A DNA stretch of 7,502 nt, from NCBI GenBank assembly GCA_001603615.1, contig LUZL01000204.1, forward strand, positions 1 to 7,502. The letters run 5' to 3'. The notes beneath the pieces are model-generated. The model was given only the letters and a program-made list of their open reading frames with translations, did not search any database and was not told the DNA's origin. The position numbers and the translations under genes were made by a program. The DNA is from Bacteroidales bacterium Bact_20. Lineage in GTDB: Bacteria; Bacteroidota; Bacteroidia; Bacteroidales; DTU049. Positions 1 to 6,347 of this stretch are shown here, one piece after another (position 1 is the stretch's first letter; the number at the start of each line of letters is the position of its first letter).

Positions 1-82
1 AATGTATCATTTATCCACCCGACGAAATCACTTTCTTTATCCTTCACTATCGCTAAGCCATGCTGCCCAAACTTTTTTTTAC
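1..82 (-). pseudogene. Possible GNAT acetyltransferase remnant, no start, continues off the left edge
   Basis: On the minus strand an open frame runs from about base 82 to the window edge and reads KKKFGQHGLAIVKDKES, then DFVGWI. This resembles the central part of GNAT (RimJ/RimL-type) N-acetyltransferases, where a pattern like 'yGyGlwaV.dk.tgefIGw' precedes the acetyl-CoA site. A stop (TAA, 107-105) lies just upstream in the same frame with no ATG between, so the roughly 60-70 N-terminal residues such a protein needs are absent. Bases 1-70 are about 41% G+C, clearly richer than the rest of the window, and use GGC, GCG, GTC, GGG and CAG codons that are rare in the neighbours. I infer a 5'-truncated, possibly foreign gene remnant. 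The match is short and from memory, so it could also be chance. The rest of the frame lies outside the window. Confidence 0.3.
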
Positions 83-84
83 GA

Positions 85-117
85 TTTGTTAATAATAAAA
101 ATTTTTATGTAAATTTG
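85..117 (+). promoter_or_regulatory. Bacteroidota-type promoter for the spoIID-like/comEC unit
   Basis: TTTG at 85-88 and TAAATTTG at 110-117 match the -33 (TTG/TTTG) and -7 (TAnnTTTG) elements of the Bacteroidota primary sigma factor, with a 21-base spacer, which fits the family. Transcription would begin near base 122-125, giving a leader of about 40 bases before the ATG at 164. It is the only candidate in the window with both boxes. The spoIID-like and comEC genes are 5 bases apart, so it probably drives both. Confidence 0.6.
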
Positions 118-163
118 CTAAATTATTTGTGTTGTTTAATTAGTATATTATTGTTTATATCCT

Positions 164-1297
164 ATGTATATTAAATTAAAAAATAAAAAGTTTATTATTT
201 TTATTTGTTTTAGTTTATTTAATCTTTCTCTCATAGCACAAGTATTCGTGAGGGTAGGCATTAGAAATGATCTTAATACTTTGAAACTTAAAATAATAGA
301 AGGTGATTATATAATTACTAATGGCAAAGATACTTGTTTTTTAAAACAAGGTGACTCTATTCTTATAGAAAATAATAGGAAAAATTTAATCGCTAAAAGT
401 GGAAAAAATTATTTGAAAGGAGATAGTATATTTTTATTTAGTACAATAGAAAATGGAGTTTTTTCTGCTTTAATTAAAGATAAATATATTTATTATGAAG
501 ATAATGCTCTTTTTTATCCTTATAATGATTTTAATATTAATTTTATAAATAAATTAGAAATAGACAAATATGTGGCTTCTGTTATTTTATCTGAGACATA
601 TCCTAATTTACCCTATGAATTTTATAAAGCAAAGGCTATTGCTGTACGTACATTTACTATTTATATGATTGATAGCGAAAAGAAACATTTAACAGATAAA
701 TTTGATTTATGTAATACTACTCATTGTCAGGTATATAAAGGCAAATGTGATTATAAACCGATCATAGAAGCTTGTAATGAAACTAAAGGGATGATAATTG
801 TAGACGATAACAATTTACCTATATTGGCTGTTTATCATTCTAATAGTGGAGGATTAACAAATAGTTCAGAAAATTATTGGGGTAAACCATTTCCTTATCT
901 TGTTACTATTAATGACCAGTATAGTGCAAAATCTAAAAATAGCACTTGGACATTCTCTTTACCTAAAGAACAATGGGTATCTTATTTGGCTAAAAATGGT
1001 ATAGATTCTTCAAATAAGAATTTTCAAAATGCTTTTAATTTTTATCAACCTATAAGAAAAAAATTTTTTATTGATACATTGACCTTGCGAAAAATTCGAG
1101 AAGATTTTAATCTTAAATCAACTTATTTTAATATTGTTGAAGAAGGTGACAAGGTTATTTTCAATGGCAGGGGTTATGGACATGGTGTAGGACTCAGTCA
1201 AGAAGGTGCCATAGAGATGGCAAAAGATGGAAAATCTTTTATAGAAATTTTAGAATTTTATTATCCAAATACTAAAATTTCTTATTTAAACCTCTGA
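164..1297 (+). CDS. SpoIID/LytB-domain protein (exported peptidoglycan-acting protein)
   Basis: This 377-residue protein opens with a basic stretch and hydrophobic core (residues 1-26, ending LSLIAQ), a likely Sec signal peptide, so it should act in the periplasm. Residues about 27-125 are a less conserved lead-in. The SpoIID/LytB domain spans about 128-372: LEIDKYVASVILSETYP (131-147), with E144 in the place of the catalytic Glu of SpoIID; the AVRTF segment (160-164); DLCNTTHCQVYKG (181-193), whose two Cys match the metal-binding pair described for clostridial SpoIID; YHSNSGG (224-230); and GRGYGHGVGLSQEG (335-348) close to the C-terminus. Sporulation SpoIID is a lytic transglycosylase that trims denuded glycan strands, and LytB is an amidase enhancer. 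In a non-sporulating Gram-negative the exact role is unknown; cell-wall turnover or division is my inference. The start at 164 is chosen because it gives a complete signal peptide. The stop is a tandem TGA-TAA, and comEC follows 5 bases later. Confidence 0.85.
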   Translation: MYIKLKNKKFIIFICFSLFNLSLIAQVFVRVGIRNDLNTLKLKIIEGDYIITNGKDTCFLKQGDSILIENNRKNLIAKSGKNYLKGDSIFLFSTIENGVFSALIKDKYIYYEDNALFYPYNDFNINFINKLEIDKYVASVILSETYPNLPYEFYKAKAIAVRTFTIYMIDSEKKHLTDKFDLCNTTHCQVYKGKCDYKPIIEACNETKGMIIVDDNNLPILAVYHSNSGGLTNSSENYWGKPFPYLVTINDQYSAKSKNSTWTFSLPKEQWVSYLAKNGIDSSNKNFQNAFNFYQPIRKKFFIDTLTLRKIREDFNLKSTYFNIVEEGDKVIFNGRGYGHGVGLSQEGAIEMAKDGKSFIEILEFYYPNTKISYLNL

Positions 1298-1302
1298 TAA
1301 TA

Positions 1303-3255
1303 ATGGATTGGTCAAAAGCTCCATTAGTAAGGGTAGTTTTATTATATCTTTTGGGTATCTTCATTTATAAATTATTCCCTTTTCATGGATTTTTTTATGT
1401 TATTATTTTAATAACTACTTTTTTATTAATAATTTCTTATGGATTTTATTTATATTATAAACGATCTATCACTTCTACAACAATAATTTTATCTATACCA
1501 TTATTTATAGTTTTATTGTCATTAGGCTATTTTAGGAGTTATTCTTTTGATGAAAAAAATAGAGTAAATTATTATGAAAATTATATAGATAAAGCTTCAT
1601 ATTTATATGGTGATATTATTAGTACAAAGTCTTTTTCTCAAACTAAAACCAAAGCTACTGTCAAGTTAAATAAATTGCTAGTAGATAGCCAATGGGTAAA
1701 TACAAATGGGAAAGTTCTAGTTTATCTAAATATACCAGTAGATAGTTTTCATTTTCAAAATTATTCTATATTATTTAATAATACTTTACAAAGACCAGAA
1801 GGTACTAAATATCCTTATGAGTTTGACTACTCACGATATCTAGCTAATTTACAAATATATCATACTGGATATATAAATGACTATGATTTTACTTTAATCA
1901 AAAGAAAAAGTAATATTGTAGATAATTTTTCTATTATTAGAAATAAATTAGTTAGATTTATTTATGATAACATAAAAGATAATACATCTGCAAACTTTAT
2001 AAGTGCTATGTTATTGGGGTATAAAGATGAATTGGATGCTGATATACTACAAGATTTTCAGCAAGCTGGAGTTGTGCATATATTATCTATTTCAGGTTTG
2101 CATGTAGCATTAATATATGGGGCGATATATTTGTTATTTTCACTTTTAGTGCCTTTTAAATATAAAACTAAAATCACAATACCATTAGCTTTGATTACAT
2201 TATGGTTATATACTTTAATGGTAGGTGCTATGCCTTCAGTAGTGAGAGCTTCTATTATGCTTACATTATTGCAATTGGCACCCGTTGTTAATAGAAATGT
2301 AAATAAATACAATTCATTAGCAGCTGCAGCATTGATAATTTTGATTATTAATCCTTTACAATTGTACTCTTTGGGGTTTCAATTATCTTTTTCGGCAGTT
2401 TTAGGAATATTTTTTTTCAATGCTCCCATAATGCGTCTTTTCAAAACAAATAAAAAATGGCAGAAATGGTTAATAGCTTCCTTATCAGTAACTATAGCTG
2501 CACAATTAGGCACTTTACCTTTTACTTTGTATTATTTCCATCAATTTCCTACTTATTTTTTCATAGCAAATTTAATAGCTGTACCGTTTGCTACTTTATT
2601 AATTTATGTAGGATTTATTAATATAATATTCGCTATTATACCATTATTAGGTGATTTTATTGCTATAATTTTTGCTTTTTTAGTTGAAATATTTATAAAA
2701 TTTATAAGCTTAGTTTCTGATTTACCCTACTCAACAATTTCTAATGTTTTTTTGACTCCTGGGGCAGCTTTTATGATAGGTATTATTATTATTTTAATTG
2801 CTATAAAAATTTATTTTAAAGAGACAAAGATTTTTCCATTTTTATTGACTGCTGTTATATTTTTGGGTATAATATATAATTTTTCCTTATTTAATAGAAT
2901 TCATTCAAATCCATCATTTGAAATATTAAACAGTAAATATGCTATAATTGGTCAAAAAGATAGAAATAATTTTGATTATATTATTATTAAACCAGATTCT
3001 ATAGATACACCAAATATTAGTCGTCAAATAGATGCATTTTGTACATATTATTTTTGCAAAAATTTAAATGAATATAATATTGATCAAAAGGTAAAAAATA
3101 ATTTATTTTATGTAAATAGCCCTGTAATAGCTAATAATGAAAATAATTATTTAATAAGAAGGAGAAATGAACTAATAGATTTGACTGAGCAGAGTTACAA
3201 AATAAAGATTATTAATATAGGATGGTGGAAACTAAAATATGACAATGTTAAATAA
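1303..3255 (+). CDS. comEC: ComEC/Rec2-family DNA-uptake channel protein
   Basis: ComEC is the inner-membrane channel that passes single-stranded DNA into the cytoplasm during natural transformation. The 650-residue protein starts with several membrane segments (about 7-77), then a soluble DUF4131-like region (about 80-200, containing the typical FDYSRYL at 174-180). The Competence domain follows (about 225-500) with many hydrophobic helices and the family signature HILSISGLHVAL (259-270), then PSVVRAS (311-317), GFQLSFSAVLGI (358-369) and AQLGTLPFTLYY (400-411). A last helix lies near 510-530. The C-terminal 120 residues are soluble and lack the HxHxDH motif of the metallo-beta-lactamase nuclease domain carried by Bacillus-type ComEC. 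This shorter architecture is usual in Bacteroidota, where any strand-degrading nuclease must come from elsewhere. The gene is probably cotranscribed with the spoIID-like gene. Other competence genes (comEA, dprA, comF) are not in the window, so competence itself cannot be claimed. Confidence 0.9.
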   Translation: MDWSKAPLVRVVLLYLLGIFIYKLFPFHGFFYVIILITTFLLIISYGFYLYYKRSITSTTIILSIPLFIVLLSLGYFRSYSFDEKNRVNYYENYIDKASYLYGDIISTKSFSQTKTKATVKLNKLLVDSQWVNTNGKVLVYLNIPVDSFHFQNYSILFNNTLQRPEGTKYPYEFDYSRYLANLQIYHTGYINDYDFTLIKRKSNIVDNFSIIRNKLVRFIYDNIKDNTSANFISAMLLGYKDELDADILQDFQQAGVVHILSISGLHVALIYGAIYLLFSLLVPFKYKTKITIPLALITLWLYTLMVGAMPSVVRASIMLTLLQLAPVVNRNVNKYNSLAAAALIILIINPLQLYSLGFQLSFSAVLGIFFFNAPIMRLFKTNKKWQKWLIASLSVTIAAQLGTLPFTLYYFHQFPTYFFIANLIAVPFATLLIYVGFINIIFAIIPLLGDFIAIIFAFLVEIFIKFISLVSDLPYSTISNVFLTPGAAFMIGIIIILIAIKIYFKETKIFPFLLTAVIFLGIIYNFSLFNRIHSNPSFEILNSKYAIIGQKDRNNFDYIIIKPDSIDTPNISRQIDAFCTYYFCKNLNEYNIDQKVKNNLFYVNSPVIANNENNYLIRRRNELIDLTEQSYKIKIINIGWWKLKYDNVK

Positions 3256-3284
3256 AAAAATCAAAGTTTTATATTCAATTTATT

Positions 3285-3318
3285 TAATACTACAATTAAT
3301 TTTAGTTTGTTAGTATTA
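3285..3318. repeat. Inverted repeat in the convergent comEC/menA gap
   Basis: TAATACTA (3285-3292) is matched by TAGTATTA (3311-3318), a perfect 8-base inverted repeat with an 18-base loop. It sits between the ends of two convergent genes, 30 bases past the comEC stop and 42 bases past the menA stop, where a two-way terminator would be expected. The stem is almost all A/T, the loop is long, and no clear T-run follows on either side, so termination is unproven and chance is quite possible in DNA this AT-rich. Confidence 0.25.
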
Positions 3319-3359
3319 GTTATACAGTTATTTTGATAATTATTTTATTAAAAAAATTA

Positions 3360-4262
3360 TTATATAATCAATAGAGAAACTATGAAATTAGCTATGGATA
3401 ATAATACACCAAATGCTATTACAAGTTCAGAAGTTTTAGCATCCATATGAGTAATGTCTGATAGAGTATCCAAAGTAACTTTATTCATAATATTTATGTT
3501 CCTTATAGCTATCGGTAATGATAAAAGAACTATTAAACATAGTGGATGTAAAAGATTTAAAAATATCAAAAGTACTGTAAAAAGGTAGGCAGCAATTATT
3601 AAAACAGCATAATAAGTCTTTGCACGTTCTAGTCCCAATCTCATTGCTGGCGTTTTAATTTTTGCTTTTTTATCATAAATCATGTCTCTAGTATTATTAG
3701 CATTTAAGATGTCAACGACTATTAATGCAATAGGTATATTAATAAGTAGAGCATCTAATATTAATTGATTAGTCATCACATATGCTGTCCCCAATCCAAT
3801 TAGTGGACCATAAACTATAAAAATAACTAAATCACCTAAAGAAATATATTTGAATCTAGTATAAAATATTGTAAAAAAAACACCTATAGCACCTATCCAT
3901 AGTAAATGGTAGCCAGATCTAAAAGTCAAAAAAATACCTAGAGCTATTCCGACTAATAACAGACAATATCCATAAATCATAAATGATCGTGGTTTAATGT
4001 ATCCTTCTACTACCATACGCCCACCACCTAGAGATTCTGGTTTATCTACATGATGTTTATAATCTATATAATCATTTATAATATTGCTGCTAGCTTGGAA
4101 AATGCCTGCTCCTAATAATGCTAAAAATCCATTTAATAAATTAATATATAATGAATATTCCGTTTTGATAAAATAAATATAAGTAATAGTAATTAATGCT
4201 GGAATAGTAGATGCTACCAAAGACCAGGGTCTGAAAGCTATCAAATAGTTTTTTACACTCAT
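3360..4262 (-). CDS. menA: UbiA-family prenyltransferase, probable MenA (1,4-dihydroxy-2-naphthoate polyprenyltransferase)
   Basis: MenA attaches the polyprenyl tail to 1,4-dihydroxy-2-naphthoate with loss of CO2 in the inner membrane, giving demethylmenaquinone. The 300-residue protein is almost entirely hydrophobic, with about eight or nine membrane helices as in the UbiA superfamily. Both Mg-diphosphate motifs are present: NDYIDYKHHVD (63-73) with D64, D67 and D73, and NNTRDMIYD (189-197) with D193 and D197, followed by KIKT (201-204) and AMRLG (206-210). The 'NNxRDxxxD...T..xRLG' form of motif 2 is characteristic of MenA rather than UbiA or heme O synthase. The short start MSVKNYLIAFRPWSL is also MenA-like. 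The stretch after motif 1, ESLGGGRMVVEG, is somewhat unlike textbook MenA, so another UbiA-family enzyme (for example one of the alternative menaquinone route) cannot be excluded. No other men gene is nearby. A small lipoprotein gene ends 48 bases upstream on the same strand and may be cotranscribed. Confidence 0.8.
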   Translation of the reverse strand: MSVKNYLIAFRPWSLVASTIPALITITYIYFIKTEYSLYINLLNGFLALLGAGIFQASSNIINDYIDYKHHVDKPESLGGGRMVVEGYIKPRSFMIYGYCLLLVGIALGIFLTFRSGYHLLWIGAIGVFFTIFYTRFKYISLGDLVIFIVYGPLIGLGTAYVMTNQLILDALLINIPIALIVVDILNANNTRDMIYDKKAKIKTPAMRLGLERAKTYYAVLIIAAYLFTVLLIFLNLLHPLCLIVLLSLPIAIRNINIMNKVTLDTLSDITHMDAKTSELVIAFGVLLSIANFIVSLLII

Positions 4263-4278
4263 TATAATTATTTTTTAG

Positions 4279-4286
4279 CAAAAATA
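4279..4286 (-). promoter_or_regulatory. Possible -7 box for menA
   Basis: Read on the minus strand, 4286-4279 is TATTTTTG, an exact TAnnTTTG match 16 bases before the menA ATG (4262). Transcription would start around 4272-4275, leaving a leader of only about 10 bases. No TTG or TTTG lies at the expected distance upstream, so only half of the promoter is seen. menA could instead be read from the lipoprotein promoter. Confidence 0.35.
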
Positions 4287-4310
4287 ATTATAAATGTTGT
4301 ATTAATAAAT

Positions 4311-4594
4311 TTAATTTAAATTAGAATAATTAGTTTCTACTAATACTTGGCATTCTTTAAATCCTTTACCCCAAGTGAAAGTATAAGTAATTATTGTGTC
4401 GGAGAATAATTCACCAAAAATATATTGAGCACTTGATGTATTTGTACTAGTAGTGTGTTGTTCTATTGTTGGCTTTCCATATTTATCTAATACCTCTTGA
4501 ATTTCTTTATCACAATCGGCATATGACTCTTCTTTGCATCCTATAAATGCCATTGATATGGCTAAAATAAATAATAAAATTTTAATTTTTTCAT
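4311..4594 (-). CDS. Small predicted lipoprotein with its start codon out of frame by one base
   Basis: From ATG 4553 the frame encodes 80 residues starting MAFIGCKEES, which begins in the middle of a signal sequence. Reading the same frame upstream (no stop until TAA at 4603-4601) gives KIKILLFILAISMAFIGC, a typical lipoprotein signal peptide with a lipobox-like FIGC and K/E/E after the Cys. The only suitable ATG (4594-4592) is in another frame: it is followed by six A's and reads MKKLKFYYLF then TAG. One extra A would give MKKIKILLFILAIS joined to the lipoprotein, 94 residues in all, and 4311-4594 is 284 bases, one short of 95 codons. A TAnnTTTG box lies 28 bases before ATG 4594, supporting that start. 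The mature part (DKYGKPTIEQ, a Thr/Ser-rich stretch, then ITYTFTWGKGFKECQVLVE) is not one I recognise; function unknown. The break may be a sequencing error, a real mutation, or rescued by polymerase slippage. Confidence 0.6.
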
Positions 4595-4622
4595 ATTTAT
4601 ATTAATTTATTGTTTGACATGG

Positions 4623-4630
4623 CAAATTTA
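4623..4630 (-). promoter_or_regulatory. -7 box for the small lipoprotein gene
   Basis: On the minus strand 4630-4623 reads TAAATTTG, an exact TAnnTTTG match. Transcription would start near 4615-4618, about 20 bases before the ATG at 4594, the same geometry as the other genes here. No TTG is seen at the -33 position. The box favours 4594, not 4553, as the intended start of the gene. Confidence 0.4.
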
Positions 4631-4822
4631 TATTAAATTTTTTATATAAAAAAATACTTTTTATATAATTTGTAATTTTTATATGAAATAAGTATAAAAT
4701 ATTTTTATTTATCTTCTTACATATTAAATAAATTTTAATTTTCTAGTATTTATAAAGTTTAAAATTTTAAAAATAGATTTTCGAAAAAAACAAAATTAGA
4801 CTTTTTATTATAAAAAAATTAT

Positions 4823-4830
4823 TATTTTTG
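4823..4830 (+). promoter_or_regulatory. -7 box for the tRNA-Met/tRNA-Pro unit
   Basis: TATTTTTG at 4823-4830 matches TAnnTTTG and sits 13 bases before the first tRNA base, so transcription would begin near 4835-4838 and leave a short 5' leader for RNase P to remove. No clear -33 element is visible. With the terminator at 5014-5050 it would define a two-tRNA transcript of about 210 bases. Confidence 0.45.
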
Positions 4831-4843
4831 CAAAAATTATTCT

Positions 4844-4917
4844 GGCGGGATAGCTCAGGTGGTTAGAGCGACGGATTCATAACCCGTAGGTCGCGAGTTC
4901 AACTCTCGCTCCCGCTA
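4844..4917 (+). tRNA. tRNA-Met(CAT), probably elongator
   Basis: A full 74-base cloverleaf. The acceptor stem GGCGGGA/TCCCGCT closes with a G1-T72 wobble pair. T8 and A9 follow, then D-stem GCTC/GAGC, anticodon loop TTCATAA with CAT at 4878-4880, variable loop AGGTC, T-stem GCGAG/CTCGC with loop TTCAACT, and discriminator A at 4917. CCA is not encoded (CTA follows). The paired G1-T72 and C11-G24 argue against the initiator, which in bacteria has an unpaired C1-A72 and a purine-pyrimidine 11-24 pair. The anticodon stem has three conventional G-C-type pairs but A31 faces C39, a mismatch. A CAT anticodon can also belong to tRNA-Ile read after lysidine modification of C34; elongator Met is my preference, not certain. 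Confidence 0.9.
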
Positions 4918-4938
4918 CTAAAAATCAATTTTCATTTA

Positions 4939-5012
4939 CGGGGCGTAGCGCAGTTGGCTAGCGCACTTGCATGGGGTGCAAGGGGTCGTCCGTTCAAGTC
5001 GGACCGCTCCGA
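4939..5012 (+). tRNA. tRNA-Pro(GGG)
   Basis: A full 74-base cloverleaf: acceptor CGGGGCG/CGCTCCG (one G-T pair), T8, A9, D-stem GCGC/GCGC, anticodon stem CTTGC/GCAAG with loop ATGGGGT (anticodon GGG at 4973-4975, G37 following as usual for Pro), variable loop GGGTC, T-stem GTCCG/CGGAC with loop TTCAAGT, and discriminator A at 5012. CCA is not encoded. It lies 21 bases after tRNA-Met and 1 base before the terminator stem, so the two tRNAs are surely one transcript. tRNA-Pro(GGG) reads CCC and CCT codons. Confidence 0.95.
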
Positions 5013-5013
5013 T

Positions 5014-5050
5014 AGAGAAAGGAGATAATTTTATCTCCTTTCTCTTTTTT
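5014..5050 (+). terminator. Intrinsic terminator of the tRNA unit
   Basis: AGAGAAAGGAGAT (5014-5026) pairs perfectly with ATCTCCTTTCTCT (5033-5045), a 13-base-pair stem with a 6-base AT loop, followed by a run of T's to 5050. The T-run is only on the plus-strand side, so it acts in the plus direction, insulating the M16 genes downstream from tRNA transcription. It begins directly after the tRNA-Pro discriminator base. Confidence 0.9.
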
Positions 5051-5075
5051 AATAAAGTTTTTATATCTTTTTTCT

Positions 5076-5083
5076 TAATTTTG
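5076..5083 (+). promoter_or_regulatory. -7 box for the M16 peptidase unit
   Basis: TAATTTTG at 5076-5083 matches TAnnTTTG and lies between the tRNA terminator and the ATG at 5103. Transcription would start near 5088-5091, giving a leader of about 12-15 bases without a Shine-Dalgarno sequence. No TTG is seen at -33. Since the terminator blocks read-through, this is the likely promoter for both M16 genes. Confidence 0.45.
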
Positions 5084-5102
5084 TAATATAATTATTTTTA
5101 TT

Positions 5103-6341
5103 ATGCTAAACCAAGCTTTTAACAAAGGATGTTTGTCTAATGGACTTAGATATATACTTTATCCTGTAGAAGACACATCTCTAGTGTGTGTGAACATGTT
5201 TTATTTTGTAGGATCTAGAGATGAGGAACCAGACAAAACTGGATTTGCTCATTTATTTGAACATCTCATGTTTGCTGGTAGTGAAAATGTACCATCTTTT
5301 GATAATGAGGTAGAAAGTGCAGGAGGAGTAAATAACGCTTTTACTACACAGGATTATACCGATTATTTTATCGAATTACCAGCGGATAATATAGAGCTAG
5401 CTCTGTGGTTAGAAAGTGATAGGATGCATCATCTGAATATTAATGAGAGAAGTCTAAATATTCAAAAAAATGTTGTTATAGAAGAATTTAAAGAGACACA
5501 TCTAAATCAACCTTATGGAGATTTATTTCATATTTTATCAGATTTATGTTTTACTAATAGTCCATATAGATGGCCTACAATAGGACTTTCGCCAGAGCAT
5601 ATAGAAAAGGCTACTATCAAAGATGTAAAACTTTTCTATGATAAATGGTATCAACCAAGCAACGCTATTTTGGCTATTAGTGGGAAATTTCAGGATAATA
5701 TTGAAGATTTAATAAAAAAATATTTCGAAAATATTCCTTCTAATCCGATAAATGAACGTAATTATCCATTAGATAATCCTATAGATCATCAAGTAAAAAA
5801 AATAGTGAAACGTGATGTACCGCTAAATCTTATTGTTATTGCATTTCCAGTCCCTGGCAGATTATCTACTGACTATTCTACTTATGATATTTTATCTGAT
5901 ATTCTAGGAAATGATAATTCATCGCGTTTGTACACTTCGTTAGTGAAAGATAAAAAATTATTTATATCAGTAGATGCTAGTTTGATGGGAAGTGTAGATC
6001 CTGGATTAATGCTTATCATAGGAATTGTGAAACCTTCGGTAGACATTAAAAAAGCGGAGGCAGCTCTGTGGGATGAATTAGTTAATTTTAATAAAAAACC
6101 TATCACAGATAGAGAACTGGATAAGGTTAGAAATATGTATATAAGTTCTCTATCAATGGACATTTATGATTTACAAAAGGTAGGGTTTGAGTTGTCTTTT
6201 TATGAAGCATTAGGCAATGCAGAACTCTTATTTGAAAATTATAAAATCTATAAATCTATCACAAAAGAAGATATTATGAATTTGGCAGATAGATTGTTTA
6301 ATCCTGATAGAGCTTTTGTTTTGAATTATTTAAAAAAATGA
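5103..6341 (+). CDS. M16-family zinc metallopeptidase, catalytic subunit
   Basis: This 412-residue protein has the size of one M16B subunit (two LuxS/MPP-like domains). The inverted zinc motif HLFEH is at 50-54 (H50 and H54 bind zinc, E53 activates water) in the typical setting GFAHLFEHLMFAGS, with the third zinc ligand in NVVIEEF (most likely E128). AGGVNNAFTTQDYTDYF (73-89) is also highly typical. The second domain starts about residue 220 and carries DNSSRLY (271-277). No signal peptide or membrane segment is visible, so the protein is either cytoplasmic or exported by a route I cannot see; many relatives in this phylum do have signal peptides. M16 enzymes degrade peptides or unfolded chains inside a closed chamber made by two halves. 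The second half is supplied by the next gene, 6 bases downstream. Natural substrate unknown; relatives include mitochondrial processing peptidase beta and PqqF-like proteins. Confidence 0.92.
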   Translation: MLNQAFNKGCLSNGLRYILYPVEDTSLVCVNMFYFVGSRDEEPDKTGFAHLFEHLMFAGSENVPSFDNEVESAGGVNNAFTTQDYTDYFIELPADNIELALWLESDRMHHLNINERSLNIQKNVVIEEFKETHLNQPYGDLFHILSDLCFTNSPYRWPTIGLSPEHIEKATIKDVKLFYDKWYQPSNAILAISGKFQDNIEDLIKKYFENIPSNPINERNYPLDNPIDHQVKKIVKRDVPLNLIVIAFPVPGRLSTDYSTYDILSDILGNDNSSRLYTSLVKDKKLFISVDASLMGSVDPGLMLIIGIVKPSVDIKKAEAALWDELVNFNKKPITDRELDKVRNMYISSLSMDIYDLQKVGFELSFYEALGNAELLFENYKIYKSITKEDIMNLADRLFNPDRAFVLNYLKK

Positions 6342-6347
6342 TTGATT

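Noticed and set aside
2058..2312. 84-residue open frame on the minus strand inside comEC
   Set aside because: It lies opposite the best-conserved part of comEC, shows no motif or signal sequence, and is a shadow of that gene.
4758..4771. Perfect palindrome TTTAAAATTTTAAA in the divergent gap
   Set aside because: It is pure A/T in a stretch that is nearly all A/T, so such palindromes arise by chance; no second copy flanks either promoter box.
4631..4822. AT-rich gap between the lipoprotein promoter and the tRNA promoter, examined for a small RNA, origin or leader
   Set aside because: No stable hairpin, repeated box (such as DnaA boxes), or open frame with a credible start was seen; it appears to be plain spacer.
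5882..6163. 93-residue open frame on the minus strand inside the M16 catalytic subunit gene
   Set aside because: It is antisense to a well-supported coding region, has no recognisable domain, promoter box or neighbours on that strand.
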